The translations under genes and the position numbers were made by a program. A stretch of 64,000 nt of DNA from assembly GCF_014655595.1 (NCBI RefSeq), contig NZ_BNBL01000013.1:110796-174795 (forward strand). Direction: 5' to 3'. The stretch comes from Streptomyces griseocarneus (GTDB taxonomy: Bacteria > Actinomycetota > Actinomycetes > Streptomycetales > Streptomycetaceae). A model generated the notes under the pieces. It was not told where the DNA came from. It saw only the letters and a list, made by a program, of their open reading frames with translations, and did no database searches. This document shows, one piece after another, positions 10,387 through 19,439 of the stretch. Numbering within the stretch: the stretch's first letter is position 1; each line of letters starts with the position of its first letter.

Positions 10387-12249
10387 TCAGCTTCCGCCGA
10401 AGATCATGGTGAGGTACTCCTTGCCCAGGCTGTACGAGCTGGGCTTGTTGGCGTAGCTGCCGCCGAGGTAGAGCCGGCCCTGGGACCACAGGCCCTGGTG
10501 GATGCCGGGCGAGAGCCGCCCCTCGGTCTCGGCCGAGGAGTCCGGATTCCGCAGCAGCACATCGGTCTTGAACGACTTGGGGTCGATCCGGACCACGCTG
10601 CCGCCCTTGCGGTAGGTCGGCTCCTGGTAACCGATCGGGTAGCCGTCCTTGTCCACGCCGAGCGGCACCAGCGTGGAGCCGGGGGCGCCGTCGGCCTTGC
10701 CCTTGGACTGGCCGGTGGCCAGGTCGAAGCCGACGATCTCGTTGACGCGGCCGGGCTGCTGGGCGTTGCCGCTCTGGTGGTCCTCGGTGGGCAGGTAGAG
10801 CGTGTCCTTGGTGACGGCCAGCTTCTGGCAGCCCTCGACGTCGGTCGCGGGGCACTTCGGCGTGAACTTGCCGTTCTGCGTGGAGATCTTGCTGCGCAGC
10901 TTGCCTTCCTTGCCGCTGTTGTCGATCACCAGGAAGTCGGAGGCGGCGCTGCCGGTGGAGTCGCCCGCGTCGACCGCGATGATCAGCGGGTCGGTGGACG
11001 CCACGTGCACGTAGTTCAGGCCGGCCGGGACCTTGTACTCCGACTGGATCGCGCCCGACTGCGGGTTGAGGGTCTGCACCAGCATCTGGGGCTTGGAGTA
11101 GTCGCCGCAGCGGCGGACCGCGACGAGCTTGCCGCCGCCGCCGTAGCCGTCGTCACGGCAGTTGTCGCCGCTCTTGGGCTTCCACAGCTCCTTGCCGTCG
11201 GCCAGCGTCCAGGCGGCGCCGCCGCGGATGCCGCCCGCGGCCACCGTGCCGCCGCCGATGGTGACCTCGTCGAAGATGACGTCGTGGTCGCCGTCCTTGA
11301 CGGTCTGCTGCCAGACCTTCTTGCCGGTGTTGATGTCGAGCACGACGACCTGGGTGCAGGGGCCGCCGTACTTGTGCTCGGAGCTGGGCTTGCCGTCCTT
11401 GACCAGCAGCGCGATCTTGCCGTCGGGCGAGGTCTGCTTGGAGCCCCAGCACAGCTCGCCGTCGAGCGGGTACTCCCACTTCTGGCCGCCGGACAGGCCA
11501 TAGCCGTTGATCTTGTAGACGTCGGCCTTGGCGAAGGCCTTGTCGCTGACCCACATGCCCTTGACGGTGATCAGGTCGTCGACCTTGGGCGAATCGACGC
11601 TGAAGAGCAGCTTGCCGTCGACGGTCTTGGGCGCGGCGTTGCCGCCGCCCGCACCGCCCTGCTTGCCGGTGCCCTGGCTGTTGGAGCCGCCGTTCTTGGC
11701 CTCCTCGTCCTTGTCACCGCCCTTGGTGAGGAAGAAGAAGCCGGCGCCGGCGACCAGCACCAGCGCGACCACGGCGGCGATGATGATCATCATGCGCTGC
11801 CGGGCCTTGCCGTCGGGCGCGCCGCCCGGGGCGCCGCTGGGGAACTGGGCGGTGGGCGGGTACATCCCGAACTGCTGCTGCGCGTGCGGCGGGGCCGCGC
11901 CGAAGGCCTGGGTGGGCATGTCGGGCCGGCCCGGGACGCCGGGTCCGGGCTGCGCGGGGTATCCGTAACCGCCGGGAGGCGGCGGGGTCTGGGGTGCGCC
12001 GGGAGGCGGCGGCGGAGTCTGGGGTGCGCCCGGCGGGGGCGGCGGGGCCTGGGGGGCGCCCGGCGGCGGGGGCGGAGGGGCCTGCGGGTAGCCGTAACCG
12101 GGCTGCGTCGGAGGCTGCCCGGGCGGGGCGGGCGGAACCGACGGCGGGGCGCCGAAGCCGGGAGGCGGATCCTGTGGCGCGCCGAAGCCTCCGCCCGGCG
12201 GGACCGGCGGGCCCTGCGGTGGCTGTGGGGGCTGGGGCGGCTGTGACAT
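10387..12249 (-). CDS. Membrane-anchored PQQ-like beta-propeller protein
   Basis: The protein has 620 aa. Residues 1-150 are an extreme Pro/Gly/Gln-rich cytoplasmic tail with repeated APQTPPPPPG-type units. One transmembrane helix follows at about 153-175 (MMIIIAAVVALVLVAG). A Gly/Asn/Lys linker leads to a roughly 410-residue extracellular domain with repeated blades ending in D-x-xTGKxxW (for example VLDINTGKKVW and LADGKELWKP), typical of PQQ-like propellers. No catalytic role is evident; a protein-interaction or cell-wall-linked function is likely. The ATG at 12247-12249 has AGAGGAAG upstream. It appears monocistronic. Confidence 0.85.
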   Translation of the reverse strand: MSQPPQPPQPPQGPPVPPGGGFGAPQDPPPGFGAPPSVPPAPPGQPPTQPGYGYPQAPPPPPPGAPQAPPPPPGAPQTPPPPPGAPQTPPPPGGYGYPAQPGPGVPGRPDMPTQAFGAAPPHAQQQFGMYPPTAQFPSGAPGGAPDGKARQRMMIIIAAVVALVLVAGAGFFFLTKGGDKDEEAKNGGSNSQGTGKQGGAGGGNAAPKTVDGKLLFSVDSPKVDDLITVKGMWVSDKAFAKADVYKINGYGLSGGQKWEYPLDGELCWGSKQTSPDGKIALLVKDGKPSSEHKYGGPCTQVVVLDINTGKKVWQQTVKDGDHDVIFDEVTIGGGTVAAGGIRGGAAWTLADGKELWKPKSGDNCRDDGYGGGGKLVAVRRCGDYSKPQMLVQTLNPQSGAIQSEYKVPAGLNYVHVASTDPLIIAVDAGDSTGSAASDFLVIDNSGKEGKLRSKISTQNGKFTPKCPATDVEGCQKLAVTKDTLYLPTEDHQSGNAQQPGRVNEIVGFDLATGQSKGKADGAPGSTLVPLGVDKDGYPIGYQEPTYRKGGSVVRIDPKSFKTDVLLRNPDSSAETEGRLSPGIHQGLWSQGRLYLGGSYANKPSSYSLGKEYLTMIFGGS

Positions 12250-12432
12250 CAGCTTCCTCTTTACGCGCGGGTCCAGGACATGAATCCCGCCAGTGTGCGG
12301 CAGGCGAGCGGATGTTCTTTGTACCACCCGTTGCTGACAGCCCAAGAGCCGATCTCAGACGTATCCACCACCTGAGACCGGCCCGTGACGAGACTGTTGC
12401 GCTGGACGATGCCGCGCGGCGCGCGGCACCCG

Positions 12433-14238
12433 TCAGGCGTCGTCGGCCAGTTCGAGCCAGCGCAGCTCGAGCTCGTCGCGCTCGCCCGCCAGTTCACGCA
12501 GCTCGGCGTCCAGCTTGGCGACCGCCTCGAAGTCCGTGGCCTGCTCGGCGATCCGGGCGTGGAGCTTCGCCTCCTGCTCGCTGATCCGGTCCAGCCGCCG
12601 CTCGATCTTCTGCAGTTCCTTCTTGGCCGCGCGGGCGTCGGCGGCCGGCTTGGCCTTCGCGGCCGCCGGAGCGGCGGCGGGGACGGCGGCGGCAGCGGCC
12701 TCCAGCACGCGCTGACGCCGCTCCAGGTACTCGTCCAGGCCGCGCGGCAGCATCCGCAGCGCCCGGTCGCCGAGCAGCGCGAACACCCGGTCCGTGGTGC
12801 GCTCGACGAAGTACCGGTCGTGGCTGATGACGATCATCGAGCCGGGCCAGCCGTCGAGGAGGTCCTCCAGCTGCGTCAGCGTCTCGATGTCGAGGTCGTT
12901 CGTCGGCTCGTCCAGGAACAGGACGTTGGGCTCGTCCATCAGCAGCCGCAGGATCTGCAGCCGGCGCCGCTCACCGCCGGACAGGTCGCCGACGGGCGTC
13001 CACTGCTTCTCCTTGGTGAAGCCGAACTTCTCGCACAGCTGCCCCGCCGTCATCTCCCGGCCCTTGCCGAGGTCCACGCGGTCGCGCACCTGCTGCACGG
13101 CCTCAAGAACCCGCTTGGCGGGGTCGAGTTCGGCGACCTCCTGCGAGAGGTAGGCCAGCTTCACGGTCTTGCCGACCACGACCTTGCCGCCCGCGGGCTG
13201 CTTCTCGCCCTCGGTGGCGGCCGCCTCGGCGAGCGTGCGCAGCAGCGAGGTCTTGCCGGCGCCGTTCACGCCGACGAGGCCGATGCGGTCGCCGGGGCCC
13301 AGCTGCCAGGTCAGGTGCTCGATGAGCGCCTTGGGGCCGGCCTGGACGGTGACGTTCTCCAGGTCGAAGACCGTCCGGCCCAGGCGCGAGCTGGCGAACT
13401 TCATCAGCTCGGCGCTGTCGCGCGGCGGCGGCACGTCGGCGATGAGCTCGTTGGCGGCCTCGATGCGGAAGCGCGGCTTGCTCGTACGGGCCGGGGCGCC
13501 GCGGCGCAGCCAGGCGAGCTCCTTGCGCATCAGGTTCTGCCGCTTGGCCTCCTCGGTGGCGGCGATCCGCTCCCGCTCGGCCCGGGCGAAGACGTAGTCG
13601 CTGTAGCCGCCCTCGTACTCGTGGACGGTGCCGCGCTGCACGTCCCACATGCGGGTGCAGACCTGGTCGAGGAACCACCGGTCGTGGGTGACGCACACCA
13701 GCGCCGAGCGGCGCTGCTGGAGGTGGCGGGCGAGCCAGGAGATGCCCTCGACGTCCAGGTGGTTGGTGGGCTCGTCGAGGACGATGAGGTCCTGGTCGGC
13801 GATCAGCAGCTGGGCCAGCGCGATGCGGCGGCGCTCGCCGCCGGAGAGCGGACCGATGACGGTGTCCAGGCCCTGCGGGAAGGACGGCAGGTCCAGCCCG
13901 CCGAACAGCCCGGTCAGGACGTCACGGATCTTGGCGTTGCCCGCCCACTCGTGGTCGGCCATGTCGCCGAGGACCTCGTGCCGCACGGTGGCGGCGGGGT
14001 CCAGGGAGTCATGCTGGGTGAGCACCCCGAGCCGCACGTGACCGGCGTGGGTGACGCGCCCCTTGTCGGCCTCCTCGAGCTTGGCGAGGATGCGGATGAG
14101 GGTGGTCTTGCCGTCGCCGTTGCGGCCGACCACACCGATCCGGTCGCCCTCGTTGACACCGAGGGAGATGCCGTCGAGAAGGGCACGGGTGCCGTACACC
14201 TTGTCGACGGCTTCCAGGTTGACCAGGTTGGCTGCCAT
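12433..14238 (-). CDS. ABC-F family ATPase (Uup/EttA-like), soluble tandem ABC protein
   Basis: Two ABC domains lie in one 601-aa chain without membrane segments. Domain 1 has Walker A GRNGDGKTT at 38-46 and signature LSGGERRR; domain 2 has Walker A GVNGAGKTS and LSGGERRR again. DEPTNHLD and DEPTNDLD Walker B motifs are both intact. A charged Ala/Lys-rich linker and a C-terminal coiled coil (about 530-601) match the Uup subgroup. ABC-F proteins act on the ribosome, relieving stalling or protecting it from antibiotics. A housekeeping role is more likely than resistance given the conserved context. The ATG at 14236-14238 is used because MAANLVNLE starts the first ABC strand. Confidence 0.92.
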   Translation of the reverse strand: MAANLVNLEAVDKVYGTRALLDGISLGVNEGDRIGVVGRNGDGKTTLIRILAKLEEADKGRVTHAGHVRLGVLTQHDSLDPAATVRHEVLGDMADHEWAGNAKIRDVLTGLFGGLDLPSFPQGLDTVIGPLSGGERRRIALAQLLIADQDLIVLDEPTNHLDVEGISWLARHLQQRRSALVCVTHDRWFLDQVCTRMWDVQRGTVHEYEGGYSDYVFARAERERIAATEEAKRQNLMRKELAWLRRGAPARTSKPRFRIEAANELIADVPPPRDSAELMKFASSRLGRTVFDLENVTVQAGPKALIEHLTWQLGPGDRIGLVGVNGAGKTSLLRTLAEAAATEGEKQPAGGKVVVGKTVKLAYLSQEVAELDPAKRVLEAVQQVRDRVDLGKGREMTAGQLCEKFGFTKEKQWTPVGDLSGGERRRLQILRLLMDEPNVLFLDEPTNDLDIETLTQLEDLLDGWPGSMIVISHDRYFVERTTDRVFALLGDRALRMLPRGLDEYLERRQRVLEAAAAAVPAAAPAAAKAKPAADARAAKKELQKIERRLDRISEQEAKLHARIAEQATDFEAVAKLDAELRELAGERDELELRWLELADDA

Positions 14239-14304
14239 GGGCGCTGCCGCTCCTTGATTCGTGGGACTTCTTCCAGGATCCCACGCGCCGGCGCGGCGCC
14301 CGGC

Positions 14305-14380
14305 CCGGGGCTTCGCCCCGGACCCCTGCCGGTGCGGGCCGGTGGTCGGTCGTGCCCACCCTCCCCCAGCTACCGCTGGG
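14305..14380. repeat. Intergenic hairpin elements of Streptomyces repeat type
   Basis: Two short hairpins lie between the ABC-F and ispE genes: CCGGGGC-TTC-GCCCCGG (14305-14321) and CCCAGC-TACC-GCTGGG (14365-14380, flanked by CTCC and GAGG). Both resemble small dispersed elements that I recall as common between Streptomyces genes. They may also serve as terminators or transcript ends. Confidence 0.5.
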
Positions 14381-14419
14381 AGGTGCCCCCAGCCTTGCGG
14401 AACGATTGCCCACAACCAG

Positions 14420-15322
14420 TTAGGCCAGCACTGTCGCGCCCTGTACCGGGCCCCTCGTCACTCGGACCGTGCGGCAGGTTGCCGAGGTGCGGAGGGCTTC
14501 CGCGATCTTTTCGGCTTCGGACTCGTCGGCTGCCAGGAACGCCGTCGTCGGGCCCGAGCCGGAGACCATGGCGGCCAGGGCGCCGGCTTCCTCGCCCGCG
14601 GTGAGGGTGGCGGCGAGGGAGGGGCGCAGGGAGACGGCGGCCGGCTGCAGGTCGTTGCTCACGGCGTCCGCCAGGGCCTTCGCGTCGCCGGCGCGCAGGG
14701 CGGCCAGCAGGGCGGCCGACGCCTGGGGTTCGGGTACCTCGGTGGCGCCGCGCAGTCGGTCGCACTCCGCGTACACGGCGGGCGTGGAGAGCCCGCCGTC
14801 GGCGACGGCGAACACCCAGTGGAAGGTGCCGCCGGTCTCCAGCGGCGTCAGCAGCTCGCCGCGGCCGCGCCCGAGGGCGGCGCCGCCGACCAGGCTGAAC
14901 GGCACGTCGCTGCCCAGTTCCGCGCAGATCTCGAGCAGTTCCTCGCGGGAGGCGCCGGTGCCCCACAGGGCGTCGCAGGCGAGCAGGGCGCCCGCGCCGT
15001 CGGCGCTGCCGCCGGCCATGCCGCCGGCCACCGGGATGTCCTTGGCGATGTGGATGTGGACGTTCGCCTCGCGGCCGTGCCGGGCGGCGAGGGCGAGGGC
15101 GGCGCGGGCGGCGAGGTTGCTCGCGTCCAGCGGCACCTGGGCGGCGTCCGGTCCCTCGCAGGTGACGCGCAGCTCGTCGGCCGGGCGCACGGTGACCTCG
15201 TCGTGGAGTCCCACCGCCAGGAAGACGTTGGCCAGGTCGTGGAAGCCGTCGGGGCGCAGGGGGCCGACGGCGAGCTGGACGTTGACCTTGGCCGGTACGC
15301 GGACCGTGACGGAGGCGGTCAC
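14420..15322 (-). CDS. ispE: 4-(cytidine 5'-diphospho)-2-C-methyl-D-erythritol kinase
   Basis: ATP-dependent kinase of the MEP isoprenoid pathway. The GHMP fold shows the substrate loop VPAKVNVQLAVGPLRPDGFHD at the N-terminus, the ATP loop PVAGGMAGGSADGAG near 94-108, and the C-terminal MVSGSGPTTAF motif. Length 300 aa is typical. The GTG at 15320-15322 overlaps the rsmA stop as GTGA, making it the last gene of the coupled rpf-rsmA-ispE operon, a common Streptomyces order. Confidence 0.96.
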   Translation of the reverse strand: MTASVTVRVPAKVNVQLAVGPLRPDGFHDLANVFLAVGLHDEVTVRPADELRVTCEGPDAAQVPLDASNLAARAALALAARHGREANVHIHIAKDIPVAGGMAGGSADGAGALLACDALWGTGASREELLEICAELGSDVPFSLVGGAALGRGRGELLTPLETGGTFHWVFAVADGGLSTPAVYAECDRLRGATEVPEPQASAALLAALRAGDAKALADAVSNDLQPAAVSLRPSLAATLTAGEEAGALAAMVSGSGPTTAFLAADESEAEKIAEALRTSATCRTVRVTRGPVQGATVLA

Positions 15323-16200
15323 TGGGTGGCGCCCTTCTTCTCGGCGATGGCGACGAATTCGTGCACGGTCAGCGCCTCGCCGCGGGCCTGCGGCGAGATG
15401 CCGGCGGCCACGAGGGCGGCCTCGGCGGCCGCGGCGGAGCCGGCCCAGCCGGCGAGGGCCGCGCGCAGCGTCTTGCGGCGCTGGGCGAAGGCGGCGTCGA
15501 CGACGGCGAAGACCTCTTCGCGCGTGGCGGTGGTCTCGATCGGCTTGTCGCGGCGGATCAGGGAGACCAGGCCGGAGTCGACGTTCGGGGCGGGCCAGAA
15601 GACGTTGCGGCCGATCGCGCCGGCGCGCTTGACCTCGGCGTACCAGTTGGCCTTGACCGAGGGCACGCCGTAGACCTTGTTGCCGGGCCGGGCGGCGAGC
15701 CGGTCGGCGACCTCGGACTGGACCATGACCAGCGTGCGCTCGATGCTGGGGAAGCGCTCCAGCATGTGCAGCAGGACGGGCACGGCGACGTTGTAGGGCA
15801 GGTTGGCCACGAGCGCGGTGGGCGGCGGGCCGGGCAGCTCCTGGACGTGCATGGCGTCGCTGTGCACGAGCGCGAAGCGGTCGGCGCGGGCGGGCATGCG
15901 CGCGGCGATGGTCGAGGGCAGGGCGGCCGCGAGGACGTCGTCGATCTCGACGGCGACGACCCGGTCGGCGGCCTCCAGCAGGGCGAGGGTCAGCGACCCG
16001 AGCCCCGGCCCGACCTCCACGACGACGTCGTCGGGCCGTACCTCGGCGGTACGGACGATGCGCCGGACGGTGTTGGCGTCGATCACGAAGTTCTGGCCGC
16101 GCTGCTTGGTGGGGCGGACCCCGAGGGCTGCGGCGAGTTCGCGGATGTCGGCCGGGCCGAGGAGGGCGCCGGAATCGTCTGTGCTGGGGCTGGAGCTCAC
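15319..16200 (-). CDS. rsmA: 16S rRNA (adenine1518/1519-N6) dimethyltransferase
   Basis: RsmA/KsgA dimethylates two adjacent adenines in the 3'-terminal helix of 16S rRNA during 30S maturation. The SAM site VEVGPGLGSLT is at 61-71, the acidic VEID loop near 84-87, and the catalytic motif NLPYN at 133-137. Length 293 aa is normal. The start GTG (16198-16200) overlaps the rpf stop by 4 bp and the gene's own stop overlaps ispE, so expression is coupled to both. Loss gives kasugamycin resistance in this family. Confidence 0.97.
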   Translation of the reverse strand: MSSSPSTDDSGALLGPADIRELAAALGVRPTKQRGQNFVIDANTVRRIVRTAEVRPDDVVVEVGPGLGSLTLALLEAADRVVAVEIDDVLAAALPSTIAARMPARADRFALVHSDAMHVQELPGPPPTALVANLPYNVAVPVLLHMLERFPSIERTLVMVQSEVADRLAARPGNKVYGVPSVKANWYAEVKRAGAIGRNVFWPAPNVDSGLVSLIRRDKPIETTATREEVFAVVDAAFAQRRKTLRAALAGWAGSAAAAEAALVAAGISPQARGEALTVHEFVAIAEKKGATQ

Positions 16201-17765
16201 CCGTGAAGTTTACGGCCGCACACGGGCCACGGGCTCGCCCCCCGGCTGACGTACAGCTTCTTGGCCCGGAAGGTCTGCTCGCCGGCCGAGGCGTCCTGCG
16301 GGCGGCCGCTGCCGCCGAGGGAGTGCCAGGTGTGGACGTCGAACTGGTACAGCCCGCCGTAGGTGCCGGAGGGGTCGACGGCGTTGGGGCGGCCGCCGGC
16401 CTCGCACTGGGCGAGCCCGGACCAGTTCAGGCCGTCGGTGCCCTGGACGGAGACGGGGCGGGCCTTGGTGCCGACCTTGATGATCTGGGTGCGGGGCTGC
16501 CGGACGACCTCCGAGGAGATCTTCCGGGGCTTCTGCCGGACGCCGTTGACGGTGCGCAGGGCGTAGGTGACGCGCTCGACGCCCTTCTCGCCGTGCTGGG
16601 CGACGACCTCGGTGCCCTTGTAGAGCGAGGGGTCCTCGCGGCGCTCGGTGCTGTAGGCGATGGGCTCCTCGCGGACCTCCTCGCCGCCGGTGATGCGCAT
16701 GACGGAGATCGTCTGGCCCTCGCGCGGGAAGCTGCCGGGGTCGACGGAGGTGGTGTCCTGGCCGTGCAGGGTGATGCCGGCCGTCTCGATGGCCTCGCGG
16801 ACGGTGGCGGCGTTGGTGCGCACGGTGCGCTCGCGCCCGTCGGCGACGAAGGTGACGGTGCGCTCGGTGCGCACGTGCAGGTCCAGGCCGTGGCGTCCGA
16901 TGGGGGCGGAGCGGGAGGCGGAGAGGTAGGCGCCCTCGGCGCGCACGCCGAGCTGGCGCAGGGCGCCGTCGACGGTGCGGGCGGTGGTCCACACCTCGCG
17001 GCGTTCGCCGTCGAGGGTGAGGGCGACGGGGCGGCCGTAGCGGACGATCACGCGGTCGCCGGAGGCCAGGTCGTGGTGCGGGCCGGGGGCGACGATGTCG
17101 TGCTCGCCGACCGTCATGCCCTCGTCGGCCAGCAGTTCCTCGACGTCGCCGGCGAAGGTGTGCAGGGTGCGGGGCTTGCCGTCGACGCTGAGCTGGACGG
17201 CCTTGTCGCTGGCGACGAAGGCGGAGGTGCCGCCGGCGAGGAAGGCCACCACCAGGGCCTGGGGCAGCAGCCGGCGCAGCGGCTCGGGCGCGCGCTCGCG
17301 CGGCTTGTCCCGGGTGCGTTCGCGGGCGCGGTCGCGGGTGCCGGTGCGCTTGCGGCGCTCGCCGGCGGCGGCCCGGCGGGCGGCGGCCCGGCCGCCGGTG
17401 GCGGGCACCTCGTCCTCGGGGTCGATGTCGGGCAGCGCGATGTCGACGGGGGCGTAGGGGGTGCGGGCCGGGTGCTCCTCGTAGGGGAGCACGGGCGGCG
17501 GGCCGTAGGAGGGGCCGTAGGGGTTCTCGGTGCCCGCGCGGCCGGGCGCGACGGCCTGCCGGGGCAGCCGGTGCTGTCCGAAGGGCTCGTAGGCCTCGTA
17601 CGGCGCCGGGTACGCCTCGTGCGGCTCGTAGCGCGCCCCGTGCGGCTCGAAGGCCCCCTGTGGCTCGGGCGTGCCGTACGGGTCGTGCGGCGCGTACGGG
17701 TCGTACGGCTGCGTCTCCGTGGCGGCGCGGGGTGAGGCGTGGGGGCTGCCCTGTGCATGACTCAC
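16197..17765 (-). CDS. Resuscitation-promoting factor, RpfB type
   Basis: A secreted, membrane-tethered cell-wall hydrolase that helps dormant cells or spores restart growth. Order in the 522-aa chain: a long Tyr/Pro/Glu-rich cytoplasmic tail with PYDPYAP-like repeats (1-115), an Arg-rich stretch, one membrane helix (about 172-190), three DUF348 ubiquitin-like domains (about 191-360), a G5 domain (about 365-440), and a C-terminal transglycosylase-like RPF domain (about 447-522) with WSGLAQCEAGG and the family Cys pair. The catalytic Glu lies in the CEAGG motif. The ATG is at 17763-17765. First gene of the operon with rsmA and ispE. Confidence 0.93.
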   Translation of the reverse strand: MSHAQGSPHASPRAATETQPYDPYAPHDPYGTPEPQGAFEPHGARYEPHEAYPAPYEAYEPFGQHRLPRQAVAPGRAGTENPYGPSYGPPPVLPYEEHPARTPYAPVDIALPDIDPEDEVPATGGRAAARRAAAGERRKRTGTRDRARERTRDKPRERAPEPLRRLLPQALVVAFLAGGTSAFVASDKAVQLSVDGKPRTLHTFAGDVEELLADEGMTVGEHDIVAPGPHHDLASGDRVIVRYGRPVALTLDGERREVWTTARTVDGALRQLGVRAEGAYLSASRSAPIGRHGLDLHVRTERTVTFVADGRERTVRTNAATVREAIETAGITLHGQDTTSVDPGSFPREGQTISVMRITGGEEVREEPIAYSTERREDPSLYKGTEVVAQHGEKGVERVTYALRTVNGVRQKPRKISSEVVRQPRTQIIKVGTKARPVSVQGTDGLNWSGLAQCEAGGRPNAVDPSGTYGGLYQFDVHTWHSLGGSGRPQDASAGEQTFRAKKLYVSRGASPWPVCGRKLHG

Positions 17766-17858
17766 GACACTCCATGGGTCCGGCTAGGCCCGGGACTGTA
17801 GCGGAGCCGCCCTCACCCTCCAAAGTCGCATAGTCACACGGTGTCGCGAATTCAGGGG

Positions 17859-18779
17859 TCAGTACCCGAAGGCGCGTGCGGTATTCGCCGCGACTGCCGT
17901 GGCCAGGGCGTCTTCGTCGACGCGCTTCGTTTCGGCCATCGCCCGCAATGTGACCGGAATGAGGTAGGGCGCGTTGGGCCGTCCGCGATACGGCATCGGG
18001 GTGAGGAAGGGTGCGTCGGTCTCGACGAGCACCCTCTCGAGGGGGGCTACGGCGAGGGCCTCGCGCAGGTGCCGGGCGTTCTTGAAGGTGACGTTCCCGG
18101 CGAAGGACATGTAGTAGCCGCGCTCGGCGCAGACCTTGGCCATCTCGGCGTCGCCGGAGAAGCAGTGGAAGACCACGGTCTCGGGCGCGCCCTCCTCGGC
18201 CAGCACCCGCAGCACGTCGTCGTGGGCGTCGCGGTCGTGAATGACCAGGGCCTTGCCGTGCCGCTTGGCGATGTCGATGTGCCGGCGGAAGGAGTGCTCC
18301 TGGGCGGCCATGCCCTCGGGGCCGGTGCGGAAGTGATCGAGGCCGGTCTCGCCGACACCGCGGACCTGCGGGAGGGCGGCCAGCGCGTCGATCTCGGCGA
18401 GCGCGGCGTCCAGCGCGGCGTCGCCGCCCGGGGTGCGGGCGCCCTGGCGCGACCAGCCGTCGGGGTCGCCGAGGACGATGCGGGGGGCCTCGTTGGGGTG
18501 GAGGGCCACGGTCGCCCAGACGGCGTCGTGGGCGGCGGCCGTCTCGGCCGCCCAGCGCGATCCGGCGAGGTCGCAGCCGACCTGGATCACCGTGGTCACG
18601 CCCACGGAGGCCGCCTTGGCGAGCGCGTCCTCCACGGTGCCCGCCTGCATGTCGAGGTGGGTGTGGGAGTCGGCCACGGGCACGTTCAGCGGCTCCGGGA
18701 GCGGCGGGGGGACGTCCTTGTCGTCGTTCTTCTTCCGCTCGCCGCTGACCGGGCCGTTGTTCGATGCTGTTGCCGCCAT
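17859..18779 (-). CDS. tatD: TatD-family metal-dependent DNase
   Basis: A TIM-barrel hydrolase of the TatD family, a 3'-5' exonuclease or quality-control nuclease in the cytoplasm. Metal ligands are visible as DSHTHLD (H39, H41), the GETGLDH motif, HDRDAHDD, VFHCFSG and the C-terminal ETDAPFL. The family core begins near residue 34, so the first 30 charged residues are a non-conserved extension and a later start is possible. It precedes the rpf operon in the same direction with a 93-bp gap that may hold the rpf promoter. Confidence 0.93.
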   Translation of the reverse strand: MAATASNNGPVSGERKKNDDKDVPPPLPEPLNVPVADSHTHLDMQAGTVEDALAKAASVGVTTVIQVGCDLAGSRWAAETAAAHDAVWATVALHPNEAPRIVLGDPDGWSRQGARTPGGDAALDAALAEIDALAALPQVRGVGETGLDHFRTGPEGMAAQEHSFRRHIDIAKRHGKALVIHDRDAHDDVLRVLAEEGAPETVVFHCFSGDAEMAKVCAERGYYMSFAGNVTFKNARHLREALAVAPLERVLVETDAPFLTPMPYRGRPNAPYLIPVTLRAMAETKRVDEDALATAVAANTARAFGY

Positions 18780-18812
18780 GACCGCGATTCTAGGTACCGC
18801 GGACGGCCGGGC

Positions 18813-19259
18813 TCACTTGCGGTGGAAGGGCTTGAGCAGGTCCGACAGGTGCCAGTGGTGCCGGTCCCCGTGCGGTTCGTGCGATCCGCCGTTCTGCAGC
18901 GGGCCGGCGGTCGCCTGGGGGACGACCGTACGACCGGGCAGGTGCAGGGCATCGGCGATCTGGGACACCTGCCCGGATTTCATGATGCGCACCACGTGTT
19001 CGCCGCAGTTGGCGCACGTCGGGCGGGTCAGCGGGGACGGCACGCGCTCGCCGTCCGCGTAGTAGAGGACGAAGGGGTGGCCCTCCGCGTCGGTGTGGTG
19101 CTCTATCTCGTACGACTGCTCCCAGCCGTACCCACACCTCATGCAGGCGAAGGCGTACGACTCGTGCACCGTCTCGAGCGCGCCCGCACCCCGTGGGGTG
19201 AGGGTGCGCGTCACGGGGGCGGGCTGAACGCCGCTCGAGGCTCCTGCGGACTCGCTCAT
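18813..19259 (-). CDS. Small zinc-ribbon protein of unknown function
   Basis: 148-aa protein with two CxxC knuckles, C39xxC42 (CMRCG) and C82xxC85 (CANCG), which form one zinc ribbon. The C-terminus is His-rich (HEPHGDRHHWH), which could bind metal too. I do not recognise a catalytic domain. The ATG at 19257-19259 has GAGGAG directly upstream. A perfect palindrome TTGTCC-GTT-GGACAA lies just beyond the ribosome site, so the gene is probably repressed by an unlinked regulator. It is conserved next to tatD in my recollection of Streptomyces gene order. Confidence 0.8.
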   Translation of the reverse strand: MSESAGASSGVQPAPVTRTLTPRGAGALETVHESYAFACMRCGYGWEQSYEIEHHTDAEGHPFVLYYADGERVPSPLTRPTCANCGEHVVRIMKSGQVSQIADALHLPGRTVVPQATAGPLQNGGSHEPHGDRHHWHLSDLLKPFHRK

Positions 19260-19270
19260 GGCAGCTCCTC

Positions 19271-19285
19271 TTGTCCGTTGGACAA
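19271..19285. promoter_or_regulatory. Perfect palindrome in the leader of the zinc-ribbon gene
   Basis: TTGTCC-GTT-GGACAA, two 6-bp perfect arms, only 12 bp upstream of the start codon. It could be a repressor operator or a small mRNA hairpin that masks the Shine-Dalgarno. Confidence 0.5.
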
Positions 19286-19439
19286 GTCTCTCCGGGATCG
19301 GACGTCCCACAACCAGGGAACGCCCATCCCGTCGACGGCGCAGCAGCCCGACCCGCGAATTGGGACAAACTTGGCGACCACATGCCCTGAGGCGCCGGCT
19401 GCCATGCCTAAGCTTTGCTTTTCAGATTAGCCCTTTACT

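Noticed and set aside
12433..14238. Antibiotic resistance (Msr/Vga type) ABC-F protein
   Set aside because: Context is housekeeping (next to ispE/rsmA) and the C-terminal coiled coil suits the Uup group; no resistance neighbours.
17766..17858. ydaO-type c-di-AMP riboswitch before rpf
   Set aside because: The gap is 93 bp, too short for the structured leader, and no conserved core was seen.
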